Part shown: positions 8,075-16,687 of the stretch, one piece after another
Layout of the letters: each line of letters opens with the position of its first letter
Numbering within the stretch: position 1 is the stretch's first letter
NCBI RefSeq assembly: GCF_029968095.1
Contig: NZ_JASCIR010000016.1
Coordinates: 87,689-151,688 of the forward strand
Origin: Streptomyces solicavernae
GTDB lineage: Bacteria > Actinomycetota > Actinomycetes > Streptomycetales > Streptomycetaceae
Reading direction: 5' to 3'
Length of the DNA: 64,000 bases
Notes under the pieces: model-generated
The model's input: only the letters and a program-made list of their open reading frames with translations
The model's database searches: none
Told to the model about the DNA's origin: nothing
Translations under genes and position numbers: made by a program

Positions 8075-9138
8075 GACTTGACCCAGTCCTCACGGTGCTC
8101 CGTGATCTTCTTCGGGTCCATGGTCTTCGGGTCCTCGACCTCGACGCCGAACTTCCGGAACAGCTCGGGCAGTTGGGCGCCCTCACGGACCGGGTTCACG
8201 AACATCTGCAGCGGCATGTCGTCCTGGAACTTCTTGGAGATCAGGAAGTCGATGAGGGCCTTGCCGCCCTTCTCGTTCTTCGCGCCCTTCAGCAGGCCCG
8301 CGAACTCGATCTGCCGGAAGCAGGTCCCGGTGGCGACGCCGGTGGGCGCCTGCTCCGGCTCCGGCTTCACACCGAGGACCTCGACGGGCGGGCTGGACGC
8401 GTACGACACGACGAGCGGCCGGTCCGCCCCCGCCTTCTTGCCGCCGGCCGAGCCGGAGAACTCCTCGTTGTAGGCCTGCTCCCAGCCGTCGACGACCTTC
8501 ACGCCGTTGGCCTTCAGCTTCTTCCAGTAGTCCTGCCAGCCCTGGTCGCCGTACTCGGCGGCGGTGCCGAGGAGGAAGCCGAGGCCGGGCGAGGAGGTCG
8601 CGGCGTTCTCGGTGACGAGGAGGTTCTTGTACTCGGGCTTGATCAGGTCGTCGAAGGTCTTCGGCGGCTCGATGTTCTTGTCGGCGAAGTACTTCCGGTC
8701 GTAGTTGACGCAGATGTCGCCGCTGTCGACGGGCGTGACGTGGTGCTTCTCGTCCACCCGGTACTGGGGCAGCACGTTCTCCAGGCCCTTCGCCTCGTAC
8801 GGCGTGAACAGGCCGTTGTCGACGGCGCGGGACAGCAGGGTGTTGTCGACGCCGAAGAGGACGTCGCCCTGCGGGTTGCCCTTGGACAGGACGGCCTTGT
8901 TGACGACCTCGCCGCCGTCGCCGCCCTTGAGGATGTCGACCTTGTACCCGGAGGTCTTCTCGAACTCCTTCAGCACCTCGGGGGAGACGTTGAAGGACGA
9001 GTGCGTGACGAGCGTGACGGTCTTGCCGCCGTCGCCGGAGGCCCCGGAGCCGCCGCTGTCGCCGCAGGCGGCGAGGGTGGAGACGCCGAGCGCCCCGCAG
9101 AGGACGACCGTGCAGACACGCCGAGTATGGATCTTCAT
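8050..9138 (-). CDS. thiB: Thiamine ABC transporter substrate-binding lipoprotein (ThiB-like)
   Basis: 362 residues. The N-terminus is a lipoprotein signal: two basic residues, a hydrophobic stretch, then the lipobox LAAC around residue 25 followed by Gly/Ser-rich sequence. The mature part follows the thiamine/iron periplasmic-binding pattern: KTVTLVTHSSFNVS, then GDVLFGVDNTLLSRA and DSGDICVNYDRKYF. The TPP riboswitch immediately upstream is the strongest evidence that the ligand is thiamine or a phosphate ester. It is first in a three-gene operon with the permease and ATPase. The protein is expected outside the membrane, anchored by a diacylglyceryl cysteine. Confidence 0.9.
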   Translation of the reverse strand: MKIHTRRVCTVVLCGALGVSTLAACGDSGGSGASGDGGKTVTLVTHSSFNVSPEVLKEFEKTSGYKVDILKGGDGGEVVNKAVLSKGNPQGDVLFGVDNTLLSRAVDNGLFTPYEAKGLENVLPQYRVDEKHHVTPVDSGDICVNYDRKYFADKNIEPPKTFDDLIKPEYKNLLVTENAATSSPGLGFLLGTAAEYGDQGWQDYWKKLKANGVKVVDGWEQAYNEEFSGSAGGKKAGADRPLVVSYASSPPVEVLGVKPEPEQAPTGVATGTCFRQIEFAGLLKGAKNEKGGKALIDFLISKKFQDDMPLQMFVNPVREGAQLPELFRKFGVEVEDPKTMDPKKITEHREDWVKSWQSLVLK

Positions 9139-9146
9139 GACTGGTG

Positions 9147-9237
9147 CTGACTCCCTACGCCGGTATGACCCGGATCAGGTCCGAGGGTCTGCGGCACCGC
9201 CGCACTCTCAGCGCCCGTCTGGCGCTCCCCTGTCGGA
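9147..9237 (-). promoter_or_regulatory. TPP riboswitch (THI element) controlling the thiamine transporter operon
   Basis: On the minus strand the conserved aptamer pieces appear in order: CTGAGA (9211-9206), ACCTGATCC (9180-9172), the TCATACCGGCGTAGGGA segment (to 9152), and GAC/GTC ends that can form the closing P1 stem. The start codon of thiB is at 9138. The only good ribosome site, AGGGAG at 9156-9151, is part of the aptamer's own 3' strand. Ligand binding would therefore hide it directly, which implies control of translation initiation rather than termination. Confidence 0.93.
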
Positions 9238-9299
9238 ATTCATTTGTACTAATGCACAGTACTGCACCGGTGCCGGGCGCCCCTGTGCGGGCCCGGGGC

Positions 9300-10406
9300 T
9301 CAGCGCTCGGCGGCGGCGAGCTGCCCGCAGGCCCCGTCGATCTCCTGGCCGCGGGTGTCCCGGATGGTGACGGGCACGCCGTGCGCCGCGATGGCCTCGA
9401 CGAACGCCTTCTCGTCCTCGGGCCGCGAGGCCGTCCACTTCGAGCCGGGCGTCGGGTTCAGCGGGATCAGGTTGACGTGCACGCGCTTGCCCTTGAGGAG
9501 CCGGCCGAGCCGGTCGCCGCGCCACGCCTGGTCGTTGATGTCCCGGATGAGGGCGTACTCGATGGAGATGCGGCGGCCCGACTTGTCCGCGTACTCCCAG
9601 GCGGCGTCGAGGACTTCGCGGACCTTCCACCGGGTGTTGACCGGCACGAGGGTGTCGCGCAGCTCGTCGTCCGGGGCGTGCAGGGAGACCGCGAGGCGGC
9701 ACTTGAAGCCCTCGTCGGCGAAGCGCAGCATCGCGGGCACCAGGCCGACCGTGGACACGGTGATGCCGCGCTGCGAGATGCCGAGGCCGTCCGGCTCGGG
9801 GTCGGTGAGGCGGCGGATGGCGCCGACGACGCGGTTGTAGTTGGCGAGGGGTTCGCCCATGCCCATGAACACGATGTTCGACAGCCGCGCGGGACCGCCG
9901 GGCACCTCGCCGTCGCGCAGCGCCCGCATGCCGTCCACGATCTGGTGGACGATCTCCGCGGTGGACAGGTTCCGGTCGAGGCCGGCCTGCCCGGTCGCGC
10001 AGAACGGGCAGTTCATGCCGCAGCCGGCCTGCGAGGAGATGCACATGGTGACCCGGTCCGGGTACCGCATCAGGACGGACTCGACGAGCGTCCCGTCGTG
10101 CAGCTTCCACAGCGTCTTACGGGTGGTGTCGTCGTCACAGCTGATGTGCCGCACGACCGACATCAGGTCGGGCAGCAGCGTCTCCTGCAGCTTGCCGCGG
10201 GCGGCGGCGGGGATGTCCGTCCACTGCTCGGGGTCGTGCGCGTACCGCGCGAAGTAGTGCTGGGACAGCTGTTTGGCGCGGAACGGCTTCTCGCCGATCT
10301 CGGCCACCGCTTCCTTGCGCTCGGCGGGCGTGAGGTCGGCGAGGTGCCGCGGCGGCTTCTTGGCTCCGCGGGGCGCGACGAAAGTGAGTTCTCCGGGCTT
10401 AGGCAT
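9300..10406 (-). CDS. rlmN: Dual-specificity RNA methyltransferase RlmN (radical SAM)
   Basis: 368 residues. The radical-SAM cluster motif CGMNCPFC lies near residues 128-135. GMGEPLANY and SLHAPDD are the SAM-binding segments, and the C-terminal QLAAAE tail follows the conserved methyl-carrier cysteine in DGACGQL. RlmN methylates C2 of adenosine 2503 in 23S rRNA and A37 of some tRNAs. It lies downstream of cdsA but is separated from it by a hairpin, so it probably has its own promoter. Length and motifs are normal for actinobacteria. Confidence 0.95.
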   Translation of the reverse strand: MPKPGELTFVAPRGAKKPPRHLADLTPAERKEAVAEIGEKPFRAKQLSQHYFARYAHDPEQWTDIPAAARGKLQETLLPDLMSVVRHISCDDDTTRKTLWKLHDGTLVESVLMRYPDRVTMCISSQAGCGMNCPFCATGQAGLDRNLSTAEIVHQIVDGMRALRDGEVPGGPARLSNIVFMGMGEPLANYNRVVGAIRRLTDPEPDGLGISQRGITVSTVGLVPAMLRFADEGFKCRLAVSLHAPDDELRDTLVPVNTRWKVREVLDAAWEYADKSGRRISIEYALIRDINDQAWRGDRLGRLLKGKRVHVNLIPLNPTPGSKWTASRPEDEKAFVEAIAAHGVPVTIRDTRGQEIDGACGQLAAAER

Positions 10407-10615
10407 GACTCCACCAGTGTGGCAGATCCACTTGGGGTGACCTGCGGCTCAAGGTTCCCGCAGTGGCCGTTGGCGGTCGTCGTTGGTCGTCGTAGGCCCC
10501 CTCGGACGGCCCACAGGCGGCCCGGCCGCCGGGCCGCCGCACCCGCGTGACCTGCGTCTCTCACGTGGCGACTGTCTCACGGCGGCTGCCACTCGGGGGT
10601 ACCTGCGATACGACA

Positions 10616-10648
10616 GCGGGCCCGCCGTCCGGGGGGCGGCGGGCCCGC
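10616..10648 (-). terminator. Hairpin terminator after cdsA
   Basis: Perfect 12-bp inverted repeat GCGGGCCCGCCG (10616-10627) / CGGCGGGCCCGC (10637-10648) with a 9-base loop, 27 bases past the cdsA stop. It lacks a T tract. Confidence 0.65.
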
Positions 10649-10674
10649 AACCGTAAGGAAGCAGTACGACGAGG

Positions 10675-11844
10675 TCAGCCGGAGCCGACGAACAGCACGA
10701 GCAGCAGCCACACCACCGGAGCCGTCGGCAGCAGCGAGTCGAGCCGGTCCATGATCCCGCCGTGGCCGGGAAGCAGGGTGCCCATGTCCTTGATGCCGAG
10801 GTCCCGCTTGATCATCGACTCGCCGAGGTCGCCGAGGGTCGCGCTCGCCGCCACTGCGAGGCCGAGCAGCAGCCCCTGCCACCAGGAGCCCCCGTCGATC
10901 AGGAACTCCATGCACAGCGCGCCCGCCGCCATCGCGAACGACACCGCGCCGAGCAGCCCCTCGCGGGTCTTGCCGGGGCTGATCCGCGGCGCCAGCTTGT
11001 GCTTGCCGAACCGCCAGCCCACCGCGTACGCGCCGGTGTCGCTGACGACCGTCAGGACCAGGAACGTCAGCACCCGCCAGGCGCCGTCGTCCGCGGTCAG
11101 CATCATCGACACGAACGTCGCGAGGAACGGCACGTAGAACGCGGCGAACACACCGGCCGTGACGTCCCGCAGATAACCTCCGGGCGGTTCCGTCATGCGC
11201 CACACCAGGACCGCGAGCGCCGTGAGCGCCATCGCCACCCAGGCGCCCTCGGCGCCCCGGGCGTACCCGGCGACGACCATCGCCGCGCCGCCGATCGCGA
11301 GCGGCACCAGCGGAGCCCTGATCTCCTTGCGCTCCTGCAGCCGCGACGTCAGCTCCCACAGGCCGACGACCACGGCGACCGCGATCACACCGACGAACAC
11401 GGCCTTGACGACGAACAACGACGCCACGATGACCGCGCCGAGTCCGGCGCCGACCCCTATGGCCGCCCGCAGATCGCGGCCCGCACGCTTCTTCTGAGGC
11501 GGCTGCGGAACCTGAGGTGTGGGACTGGCCATGGGCTCCTGCGGCATCTCGTCGCGGAACAAGGGGCCACTCGTCAGAGCGGCCCCCGCCTCGCTGTCGA
11601 ACCGGTCTGCAGCGGCTCCCCCGGTGCCGGGTGCTCTCCCGGTGCCGGGTGCTCCCCCGGTGCCGGGTGCTCCCCCGGTGCCGGGCAGCTCGGACATCCC
11701 GGGGACGACCGGCATGGGCCGAGTCCGCTGCGCGTCGGCCTCATCGTAGGCAGCACCCGCAGGGGGGCGCCCCTGGGCGGGGCCCGTCTCGGGCGGTTCC
11801 CCATAACCGGCCTGCGGCGGAGCCCCCCACGAAGAGTCGTTCAT
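10675..11844 (-). CDS. cdsA: Phosphatidate cytidylyltransferase (CDP-diacylglycerol synthase)
   Basis: 389 residues. The C-terminal two thirds is a multi-span CdsA domain with SDTGAYAVGWRFGKHKL, then SPGKTREG, and the family signature DLGESMIKRDLGIKDMGTL around residues 338-356. It makes CDP-diacylglycerol from phosphatidate and CTP in the membrane. The first 130 or so residues are an unusual hydrophilic extension with four copies of a GTGGAP-like hexapeptide, encoded by an 18-bp DNA repeat at about 11625-11690. The ATG overlaps the frr stop by one base (TGATG), giving pyrH-frr-cdsA as a coupled group. Confidence 0.92.
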   Translation of the reverse strand: MNDSSWGAPPQAGYGEPPETGPAQGRPPAGAAYDEADAQRTRPMPVVPGMSELPGTGGAPGTGGAPGTGRAPGTGGAAADRFDSEAGAALTSGPLFRDEMPQEPMASPTPQVPQPPQKKRAGRDLRAAIGVGAGLGAVIVASLFVVKAVFVGVIAVAVVVGLWELTSRLQERKEIRAPLVPLAIGGAAMVVAGYARGAEGAWVAMALTALAVLVWRMTEPPGGYLRDVTAGVFAAFYVPFLATFVSMMLTADDGAWRVLTFLVLTVVSDTGAYAVGWRFGKHKLAPRISPGKTREGLLGAVSFAMAAGALCMEFLIDGGSWWQGLLLGLAVAASATLGDLGESMIKRDLGIKDMGTLLPGHGGIMDRLDSLLPTAPVVWLLLVLFVGSG

Positions 11845-12401
11845 CAGACCTCTAGCAGCTCGGCTTCCTTGTGCTTGAGCAGCTCGTCCACCTGCGCGAC
11901 GTACTTCGCGGTGGTGTCGTCGAGCTCCTTCTCCGCGCGACGGCCCTCGTCCTCACCGACCTCGCCGTCCTTGACGGCCTTGTCGATGGTGTCCTTGGCC
12001 TTGCGGCGCACCGAGCGGATCGAGACCTTGGAGTCCTCGGCCTTGGTCTTGGCGACCTTGATGTACTCGCGGCGGCGCTCCTCGGTCAGCTCCGGGAACG
12101 TCACTCGGATGATGTGGCCGTCGTTGCTCGGGTTGACGCCCAGGTCCGAGTCGCGGATGGCCTGCTCGATGTTGCGCAGCGCGCTCTTGTCGAACGGCGT
12201 CACCACGGCCATGCGCGGCTCCGGCACGGAGAACGAGGCCAGCTGGTTGATCGGCGTCAGCGCCCCGTAGTAGTCGGCCACGATCTTGTTGAACATCGCC
12301 GGGTGCGCCCGCCCCGTACGGATTGCGGCGAAGTCCTCCTTGGCGACCACGACGGCCTTCTCCATCTTCTCCTCGGCTTCGAGGAGGGTCTCTTCGATCA
12401 C
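11844..12401 (-). CDS. frr: Ribosome recycling factor
   Basis: 185 residues, the standard length. Typical RRF sequence: EKMEKAVVVAKEDFAAIRTGRAHPAMF at the N-terminus and KVSIRSVRRKAKDTIDKAVKDG in the C-terminal half. With EF-G it splits post-termination ribosomes. The GTG at 12401 was chosen because AGGAG lies 6 bases upstream and the product then begins MIEETLLEAEEKM as in other actinobacteria. It follows pyrH and overlaps cdsA by one base. Confidence 0.95.
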   Translation of the reverse strand: MIEETLLEAEEKMEKAVVVAKEDFAAIRTGRAHPAMFNKIVADYYGALTPINQLASFSVPEPRMAVVTPFDKSALRNIEQAIRDSDLGVNPSNDGHIIRVTFPELTEERRREYIKVAKTKAEDSKVSIRSVRRKAKDTIDKAVKDGEVGEDEGRRAEKELDDTTAKYVAQVDELLKHKEAELLEV

Positions 12402-12555
12402 CACTTGCTCCTGCGTGTCTTGAGTGGGCTGGGGGCACCCCGCGCGTCCCGTCCGCGGGTACGGCAAGGGCACCGGCTGCGTCGCGTCTCTTCCTGCACG
12501 GTGTCCGACCGGCAGGACATTGTCCATCCCCCGGACCGGGCCCGGGAGATGAGGG

Positions 12556-13323
12556 TCAGGACCGGGTGCCCTGGTCGCTCACGAGAGTGCCGATCTTCTC
12601 ACCCTTGACGGCGCGGGCGATATTGCCCTCCGCCAGCAACTCGAAGACCAGGATGGGAAGGCTGTTGTCCCGGCACAGCGTGATGGCGGTCATGTCGGCC
12701 ACCTTCAGGTCCCGGGTGATGACCTCGCCGTACCCCAGCGCGTCGAACTTCACCGCGTCGGGGTTCTTCTTCGGGTCCGAGTCGTACACCCCGTCGACGC
12801 CGTTCTTGCCCATCAGCATCGCCTCGGCGTCGATCTCCAGGGCGCGCTGCGCGGCGGTGGTGTCGGTGGAGAAGTACGGCATGCCCATACCGGCACCGAA
12901 GATCACCACGCGGCCCTTCTCCAGGTGCCGCACGGCCCGCAGCGGAATGTACGGCTCGGCGACCTGACCCATCGTGATGGCGGTCTGCACCCGGCTGTCG
13001 ATGCCTTCCTTCTCCAGGAAGTCCTGCAGGGCAAGGCAGTTCATGACCGTGCCGAGCATGCCCATGTAGTCCGAGCGGGCCCGGTCCATGCCGCGCTGCT
13101 GCAGCTCGGCGCCGCGGAAGAAGTTGCCGCCGCCGATGACGACGGCGATCTGCGCGCCGTCCCGCACCACGGCCGCGATCTCGCGGGCGATGGCGTGCAC
13201 CACGTCGGGGTCGACGCCCAGACCGCCGCCGCCGGCGAACGCCTCACCGGAGAGCTTCAGCAGAAATCGGCCGGTCGTTTTGCCGGTCGTTTTACCGTCG
13301 CCGCTTTGGTCGGCCTTGGTCAT
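12556..13323 (-). CDS. pyrH: UMP kinase
   Basis: 255 residues from ATG 13323. Amino-acid-kinase fold: RFLLKLSGEAFAGG binds phosphate, VVIGGGNFFRGAEL is the nucleotide loop, and TDTTAAQRALEIDAEAMLMGKNGVDGVYDSDP is the classic UMP-kinase region. It converts UMP to UDP for RNA and cell-wall precursors and is normally a GTP-activated hexamer. The N-terminus has a GKTTGKTTG duplication encoded by a short DNA repeat. A hairpin at 13362-13405 separates it from tsf. Confidence 0.95.
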   Translation of the reverse strand: MTKADQSGDGKTTGKTTGRFLLKLSGEAFAGGGGLGVDPDVVHAIAREIAAVVRDGAQIAVVIGGGNFFRGAELQQRGMDRARSDYMGMLGTVMNCLALQDFLEKEGIDSRVQTAITMGQVAEPYIPLRAVRHLEKGRVVIFGAGMGMPYFSTDTTAAQRALEIDAEAMLMGKNGVDGVYDSDPKKNPDAVKFDALGYGEVITRDLKVADMTAITLCRDNSLPILVFELLAEGNIARAVKGEKIGTLVSDQGTRS

Positions 13324-13361
13324 GGGGAGATCTCGCTCTCTTGCGTGGCACACATACAAGA

Positions 13362-13405
13362 AGGCCATTGCCGGGGGTACTTGCGTCCCACTGCGGCAAT
13401 GGCCT
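13362..13405 (-). terminator. Hairpin terminator between tsf and pyrH
   Basis: Perfect 12-bp inverted repeat AGGCCATTGCCG / CGGCAATGGCCT with a 20-base loop, followed on the minus strand by TTCTTGT. It probably ends rpsB-tsf transcripts, or attenuates them into pyrH. Confidence 0.65.
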
Positions 13406-13514
13406 CCTCGTCAGATCTGCGGCCGCCCGGCGCCCACGGCACTCCGCGGGCGCATCCTGTCCCGGACGGCTGCTGTCGACCCTAGCGGGGTCTTGAGTCG
13501 AGCGCGGTACGGAC

Positions 13515-14351
13515 TCAGATGCCGACCTTGATGCGCGAGAAGCGCTTCAGGCTGACACCGGCCTCCTTGAGGACCTGCTCGACGGACTTCTTGCTGTCAA
13601 GGGCGTACGGCTGGCCGAGCAGCGTGGCGTCCTTGAAGAACGCGTTGACGCGACCCTCGACGATCTTCGGGAGCGCGGCCTCCGGCTTGCCCTCGGCGCG
13701 CGTGGTCTCCTCGGCGACGCGACGCTCGGACTCCACGACCTCGGCCGGGACGTCCTCACGGGTCAGGTACTTCGGAGCGAACGCGGCGATGTGCTGCGCG
13801 ATGCCCTTGGCGAGGTCCGCGTCGGCCTTGTCCAGCTCGACCAGAACACCGATCTGCGGCGGCAGGTCGGGCATCGTGCGGTGCATGTACGCCGAGACGA
13901 AAGCGCCGGAGAACTGGGCGAAGCGGTCCAGGACGATCTTCTCGCCCAGGAGGGCGTTGGCCTCGTCGACGTACGCCTGCACGGTCTTGCCGGCCTCGAT
14001 CTCGGACGCGAGCAGCGCCTCGATGTCGGCGGGCTTGGTGGCGGCGACGTGCGCGGCGAGCGCGCCCGCGACAGCCTGGAACTTCTCACCCTTGGCGACG
14101 AAGTCCGTCTCGCACTTCAGCTCGACGATGACACCCGAGGTGTTGTCGTCGGCGATCACGGAGACCACGGCGCCGTTCTCGGCGCTGCGGCCCTCGCGCT
14201 TGGCGACGCCCTTCTGGCCCTTGATACGAAGCGCCTCGACGGCCTTGTCGACGTTGCCCTCGGCCTCGTCGAGCGCCTTCTTGCAGTCCATCATGCCTAC
14301 GCCGGTGAGCTCCCGGAGCTTCTTGACGTCGGCGGCGGTGTAGTTCGCCAT
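13515..14351 (-). CDS. tsf: Elongation factor Ts
   Basis: 278 residues. The N-terminal motif KKLRELTGVGMMDCKKALDEA is the EF-Tu-contacting helix pair. Further on, CETDFVAKGEKF and the dimer-like core with KAVEALRIKGQKG match EF-Ts. It exchanges GDP for GTP on EF-Tu. It lies directly downstream of rpsB, separated by a region with a 12-bp hairpin, which fits the usual partially attenuated rpsB-tsf operon. Confidence 0.96.
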   Translation of the reverse strand: MANYTAADVKKLRELTGVGMMDCKKALDEAEGNVDKAVEALRIKGQKGVAKREGRSAENGAVVSVIADDNTSGVIVELKCETDFVAKGEKFQAVAGALAAHVAATKPADIEALLASEIEAGKTVQAYVDEANALLGEKIVLDRFAQFSGAFVSAYMHRTMPDLPPQIGVLVELDKADADLAKGIAQHIAAFAPKYLTREDVPAEVVESERRVAEETTRAEGKPEAALPKIVEGRVNAFFKDATLLGQPYALDSKKSVEQVLKEAGVSLKRFSRIKVGI

Positions 14352-14470
14352 GATTCAGTGAATCTTTCTCGAAGTCTGTGACGGCCGCCGGGCTCGAACA
14401 CCTGCGACCAGAGATCTGCGGGTCAGCGGTTCAGAGGTTCAGCGGTTCAGCGGGTTCCACGTGACGGGTC

Positions 14471-14500
14471 GACGGCGGGGGCACATCGGCCCCCGCCGTC
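14471..14500 (-). terminator. Hairpin between rpsB and tsf (attenuator)
   Basis: Perfect 12-bp inverted repeat GACGGCGGGGGC / GCCCCCGCCGTC with loop ACATCG, 37 bases after the rpsB stop. Just beyond it, at about 14425-14458, is a small direct repeat of GGTTCAG(A/C). There is no T tract, so partial termination is more likely than complete. Confidence 0.6.
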
Positions 14501-14536
14501 ACCTACCGAAGCTGTGACCTTGTGACCGGTGAAAGG

Positions 14537-15490
14537 TCAGGCCTGCTCGGCGGCCGGGGCGTCGGCAGCCGGGGCGTCAGCGGCCGGAGCCTCGGCAGCG
14601 GGAGCCTCGGCAGCGGCCTCGGCCGGCTTCTCCGCCTCGGCGGCCTTCTCGGCCTCGGCCGGCTTGTCGGCCTCGGCGGCCTTCTCGGCCTCGGCCGGCT
14701 TGTCGGCCTCGGCCTTCTTCTCGCCCTCAAGCAGGTCGCGCTCCCACTCGGCCAGCGGCTCGCCCGCGGCCTTCTCGCCCTTGCCCTCACCGGCACCGCC
14801 GGAGCGGGCGATCAGGCCCTCCGCGACGGCGTCGGCGATGACACGGGTGAGCAGCGTGACGGAGCGGATCGCGTCGTCGTTGCCGGGGATCTTGTAGTCG
14901 ACCTCGTCGGGGTCGCAGTTGGTGTCGAGGATCGCGACGACCGGAATGTTCAGCTTCCGGGCCTCACCAACGGCGATGTGCTCCTTCTTGGTGTCCACGA
15001 TCCAGACGGCGCTGGGCACCTTCTGCATCTCGCGGATACCGCCGAGGGTCTTCTCCAGCTTGGCCTTCTCACGCGAGAGGACCAGGAGCTCCTTCTTGGT
15101 GAGGCCGGACGCGGCCACATCCTCGAAGTCGATCTGCTCAAGCTCCTTCAGGCGCTGCAGGCGCTTGTAGACCGTCGAGAAGTTGGTGAGCATGCCGCCC
15201 AGCCAGCGCTGGTTGACGAAGGGCATGCCGACGCGGGTCGCCTGCTCGGCGATCGCCTCCTGGGCCTGCTTCTTCGTACCCACGAACATGACCGTGCCGC
15301 CGTGGGCGACGGTCTCCTTGACGAACTCGTAGGCGCGGTCGATGTACGACAGCGACTGGAGCAGGTCGATGATGTAGATGCCGTTGCGCTCCGTGAAGAT
15401 GAAACGCTTCATCTTCGGGTTCCAACGACGGGTCTGGTGACCGAAGTGGACGCCGCTTTCCAGCAGCTCCCGCATCGTGACGACGGCCAT
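14537..15490 (-). CDS. rpsB: 30S ribosomal protein S2
   Basis: 317 residues. ATG 15490 is preceded by GGAG at good spacing. The S2 core spans residues 1 to about 240: TMRELLESGVHFGHQTRRWNPKM, then TNFSTVYKRLQRLK, and AIRSVTLLTRVIADAVAEG. The last 75 residues are a low-complexity acidic tail of Ala/Glu/Lys/Pro repeats (KPAEAEKAAEAD type), much longer than in E. coli and typical of Streptomyces S2. The tail is encoded by near-exact DNA repeats at about 14560-14715 and is probably disordered. Confidence 0.96.
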   Translation of the reverse strand: MAVVTMRELLESGVHFGHQTRRWNPKMKRFIFTERNGIYIIDLLQSLSYIDRAYEFVKETVAHGGTVMFVGTKKQAQEAIAEQATRVGMPFVNQRWLGGMLTNFSTVYKRLQRLKELEQIDFEDVAASGLTKKELLVLSREKAKLEKTLGGIREMQKVPSAVWIVDTKKEHIAVGEARKLNIPVVAILDTNCDPDEVDYKIPGNDDAIRSVTLLTRVIADAVAEGLIARSGGAGEGKGEKAAGEPLAEWERDLLEGEKKAEADKPAEAEKAAEADKPAEAEKAAEAEKPAEAAAEAPAAEAPAADAPAADAPAAEQA

Positions 15491-15682
15491 GGCCGTACTC
15501 CTTGTTTTTCTCGGTTGTGTCCTGACACCCCGGCGCGCGCCATGCCACGTACCTGCGTACGGGACCGAGGGGCGCTGACACCTTCCGGCTCTGCAGCCAG
15601 GTGTCGGGGCGTGCGAAGTCGACCCGGTGACCCGGATCGCCACAAGAAGTGTACGGGACCCGCGACGTACCGGGTGACGCCG

Positions 15683-15709
15683 ATATCCACAACCGGCCAG
15701 TTATCCACA
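15683..15709 (+). promoter_or_regulatory. Pair of DnaA-box-like 9-mers between rpsB and the M23 gene
   Basis: ATATCCACA (15683-15691) and TTATCCACA (15701-15709) occur as direct repeats 18 bases apart, start to start. The second is identical to the strongest E. coli DnaA box. A similar pair with the same spacing is present at 21946-21972 on the other strand. Function unproven. Confidence 0.45.
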
Positions 15710-15759
15710 GATCCGCACCAAGATCACCGCCACCGAGCCCACTTCGGCAGACTCCACCC

Positions 15760-16506
15760 ATGCACTTCGCACCCCGAAAACCCCGGACACGGCCACGGCC
15801 ACGGCCACCAACCCTGGTCCCGGCTCGGGCTCGGGCTCGGGCTCGGGCTCTGACGCCCCGGCTGGCGCTGGCTCGGGCTCTGGCGCTGGCGCTCGCCGCC
15901 CCGGCTGTGATCTCGGCGGCCGCCGGGAGTCATGTGGGCGGCACACCGGTGCGGGCTGCCGAGGCCGGGGGCACGGCGCCGCCGGCCACGGCACCGGCCA
16001 CGCCTCCTGCTGCGGTCACGCCCACGCCGCCCGGCGACCGGGCCTGGCCCGTCCGCGCCCTGATCGTCCGCGGCTGGGACCCACCGGCCACGCCCTACGG
16101 CCCCGGCCACCGCGGCATCGACCTCGCCGCACCACGCGGAACCGACGTACGCGCGGCCGCACCCGGCCGCATCAGCTACGTCGGACGCATCGCGGACAGA
16201 GGAGTCCTCACCATCGACCACACCGGAACCGGAGACCCACCCCTGCGCACCACGTACGAACCCGTACACGCCCTCGTCGACAAGGGTGATGAAGTAGCCG
16301 CAGGAGACGTCATCGGCACCGTGGAACGCCCGGCGTCAGCCGCCGACGCCCATTGCCCGCGATCCTGCCTGCACTGGGGCCTGCGGCGCGGCGCGACGTA
16401 CCTCGACCCGCTCACGCTGCTGCCGCCACAACTCCTCAGCCGAGGGCCTTCCAGGCTGCTGCCGGTTTGGGGGTCGGGGAAGGGGTCGGAGTCAGGGACG
16501 AGGTAG
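15760..16506 (+). CDS. Secreted M23-like peptidase domain protein with altered catalytic site
   Basis: 248 residues from ATG 15760. After a very basic Arg/Pro-rich start there is a hydrophobic stretch (LALARALALALAAPAVISAAAG) that can act as signal peptide or anchor. The C-terminal 150 residues form a lysostaphin/M23 domain: GHRGIDLAAP supplies the first zinc-binding His and Asp, and SCLHWGLR is the equivalent of the usual HxH. The first histidine of HxH, normally catalytic, is a cysteine here, while the zinc-binding one is kept. The protein may be a weak or inactive peptidoglycan hydrolase or a binding or regulatory domain. It is divergent from rpsB. Confidence 0.8.
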   Translation: MHFAPRKPRTRPRPRPPTLVPARARARARALTPRLALARALALALAAPAVISAAAGSHVGGTPVRAAEAGGTAPPATAPATPPAAVTPTPPGDRAWPVRALIVRGWDPPATPYGPGHRGIDLAAPRGTDVRAAAPGRISYVGRIADRGVLTIDHTGTGDPPLRTTYEPVHALVDKGDEVAAGDVIGTVERPASAADAHCPRSCLHWGLRRGATYLDPLTLLPPQLLSRGPSRLLPVWGSGKGSESGTR

Positions 16507-16627
16507 ATCCGAGTCCTCCGGCCCGGCCGCGCCCAACGCCAACGACTCGACGAAGGCACTCCAGCCGCCTTCCGTCATACGGATCTCGGGACGGCCGAGG
16601 TCCTCTGTGCACTGGAGGGGGCGAGGA

Positions 16628-16680
16628 GAGGGAGGGGTGAGGGTGGGGGTGGGGGTGGGGGGAGGGGGAGGGGGGAGGGC
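16628..16680 (+). other. G-run tract with quadruplex potential
   Basis: More than ten runs of three to six G separated by single A or T bases lie between the convergent M23 and TetR genes, immediately downstream of the TetR stop. The plus strand is purine-rich, so the minus-strand (TetR) transcript would be C-rich. It may act as a transcription pause or end point. Confidence 0.5.
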
Positions 16681-16687
16681 CCCCGGG

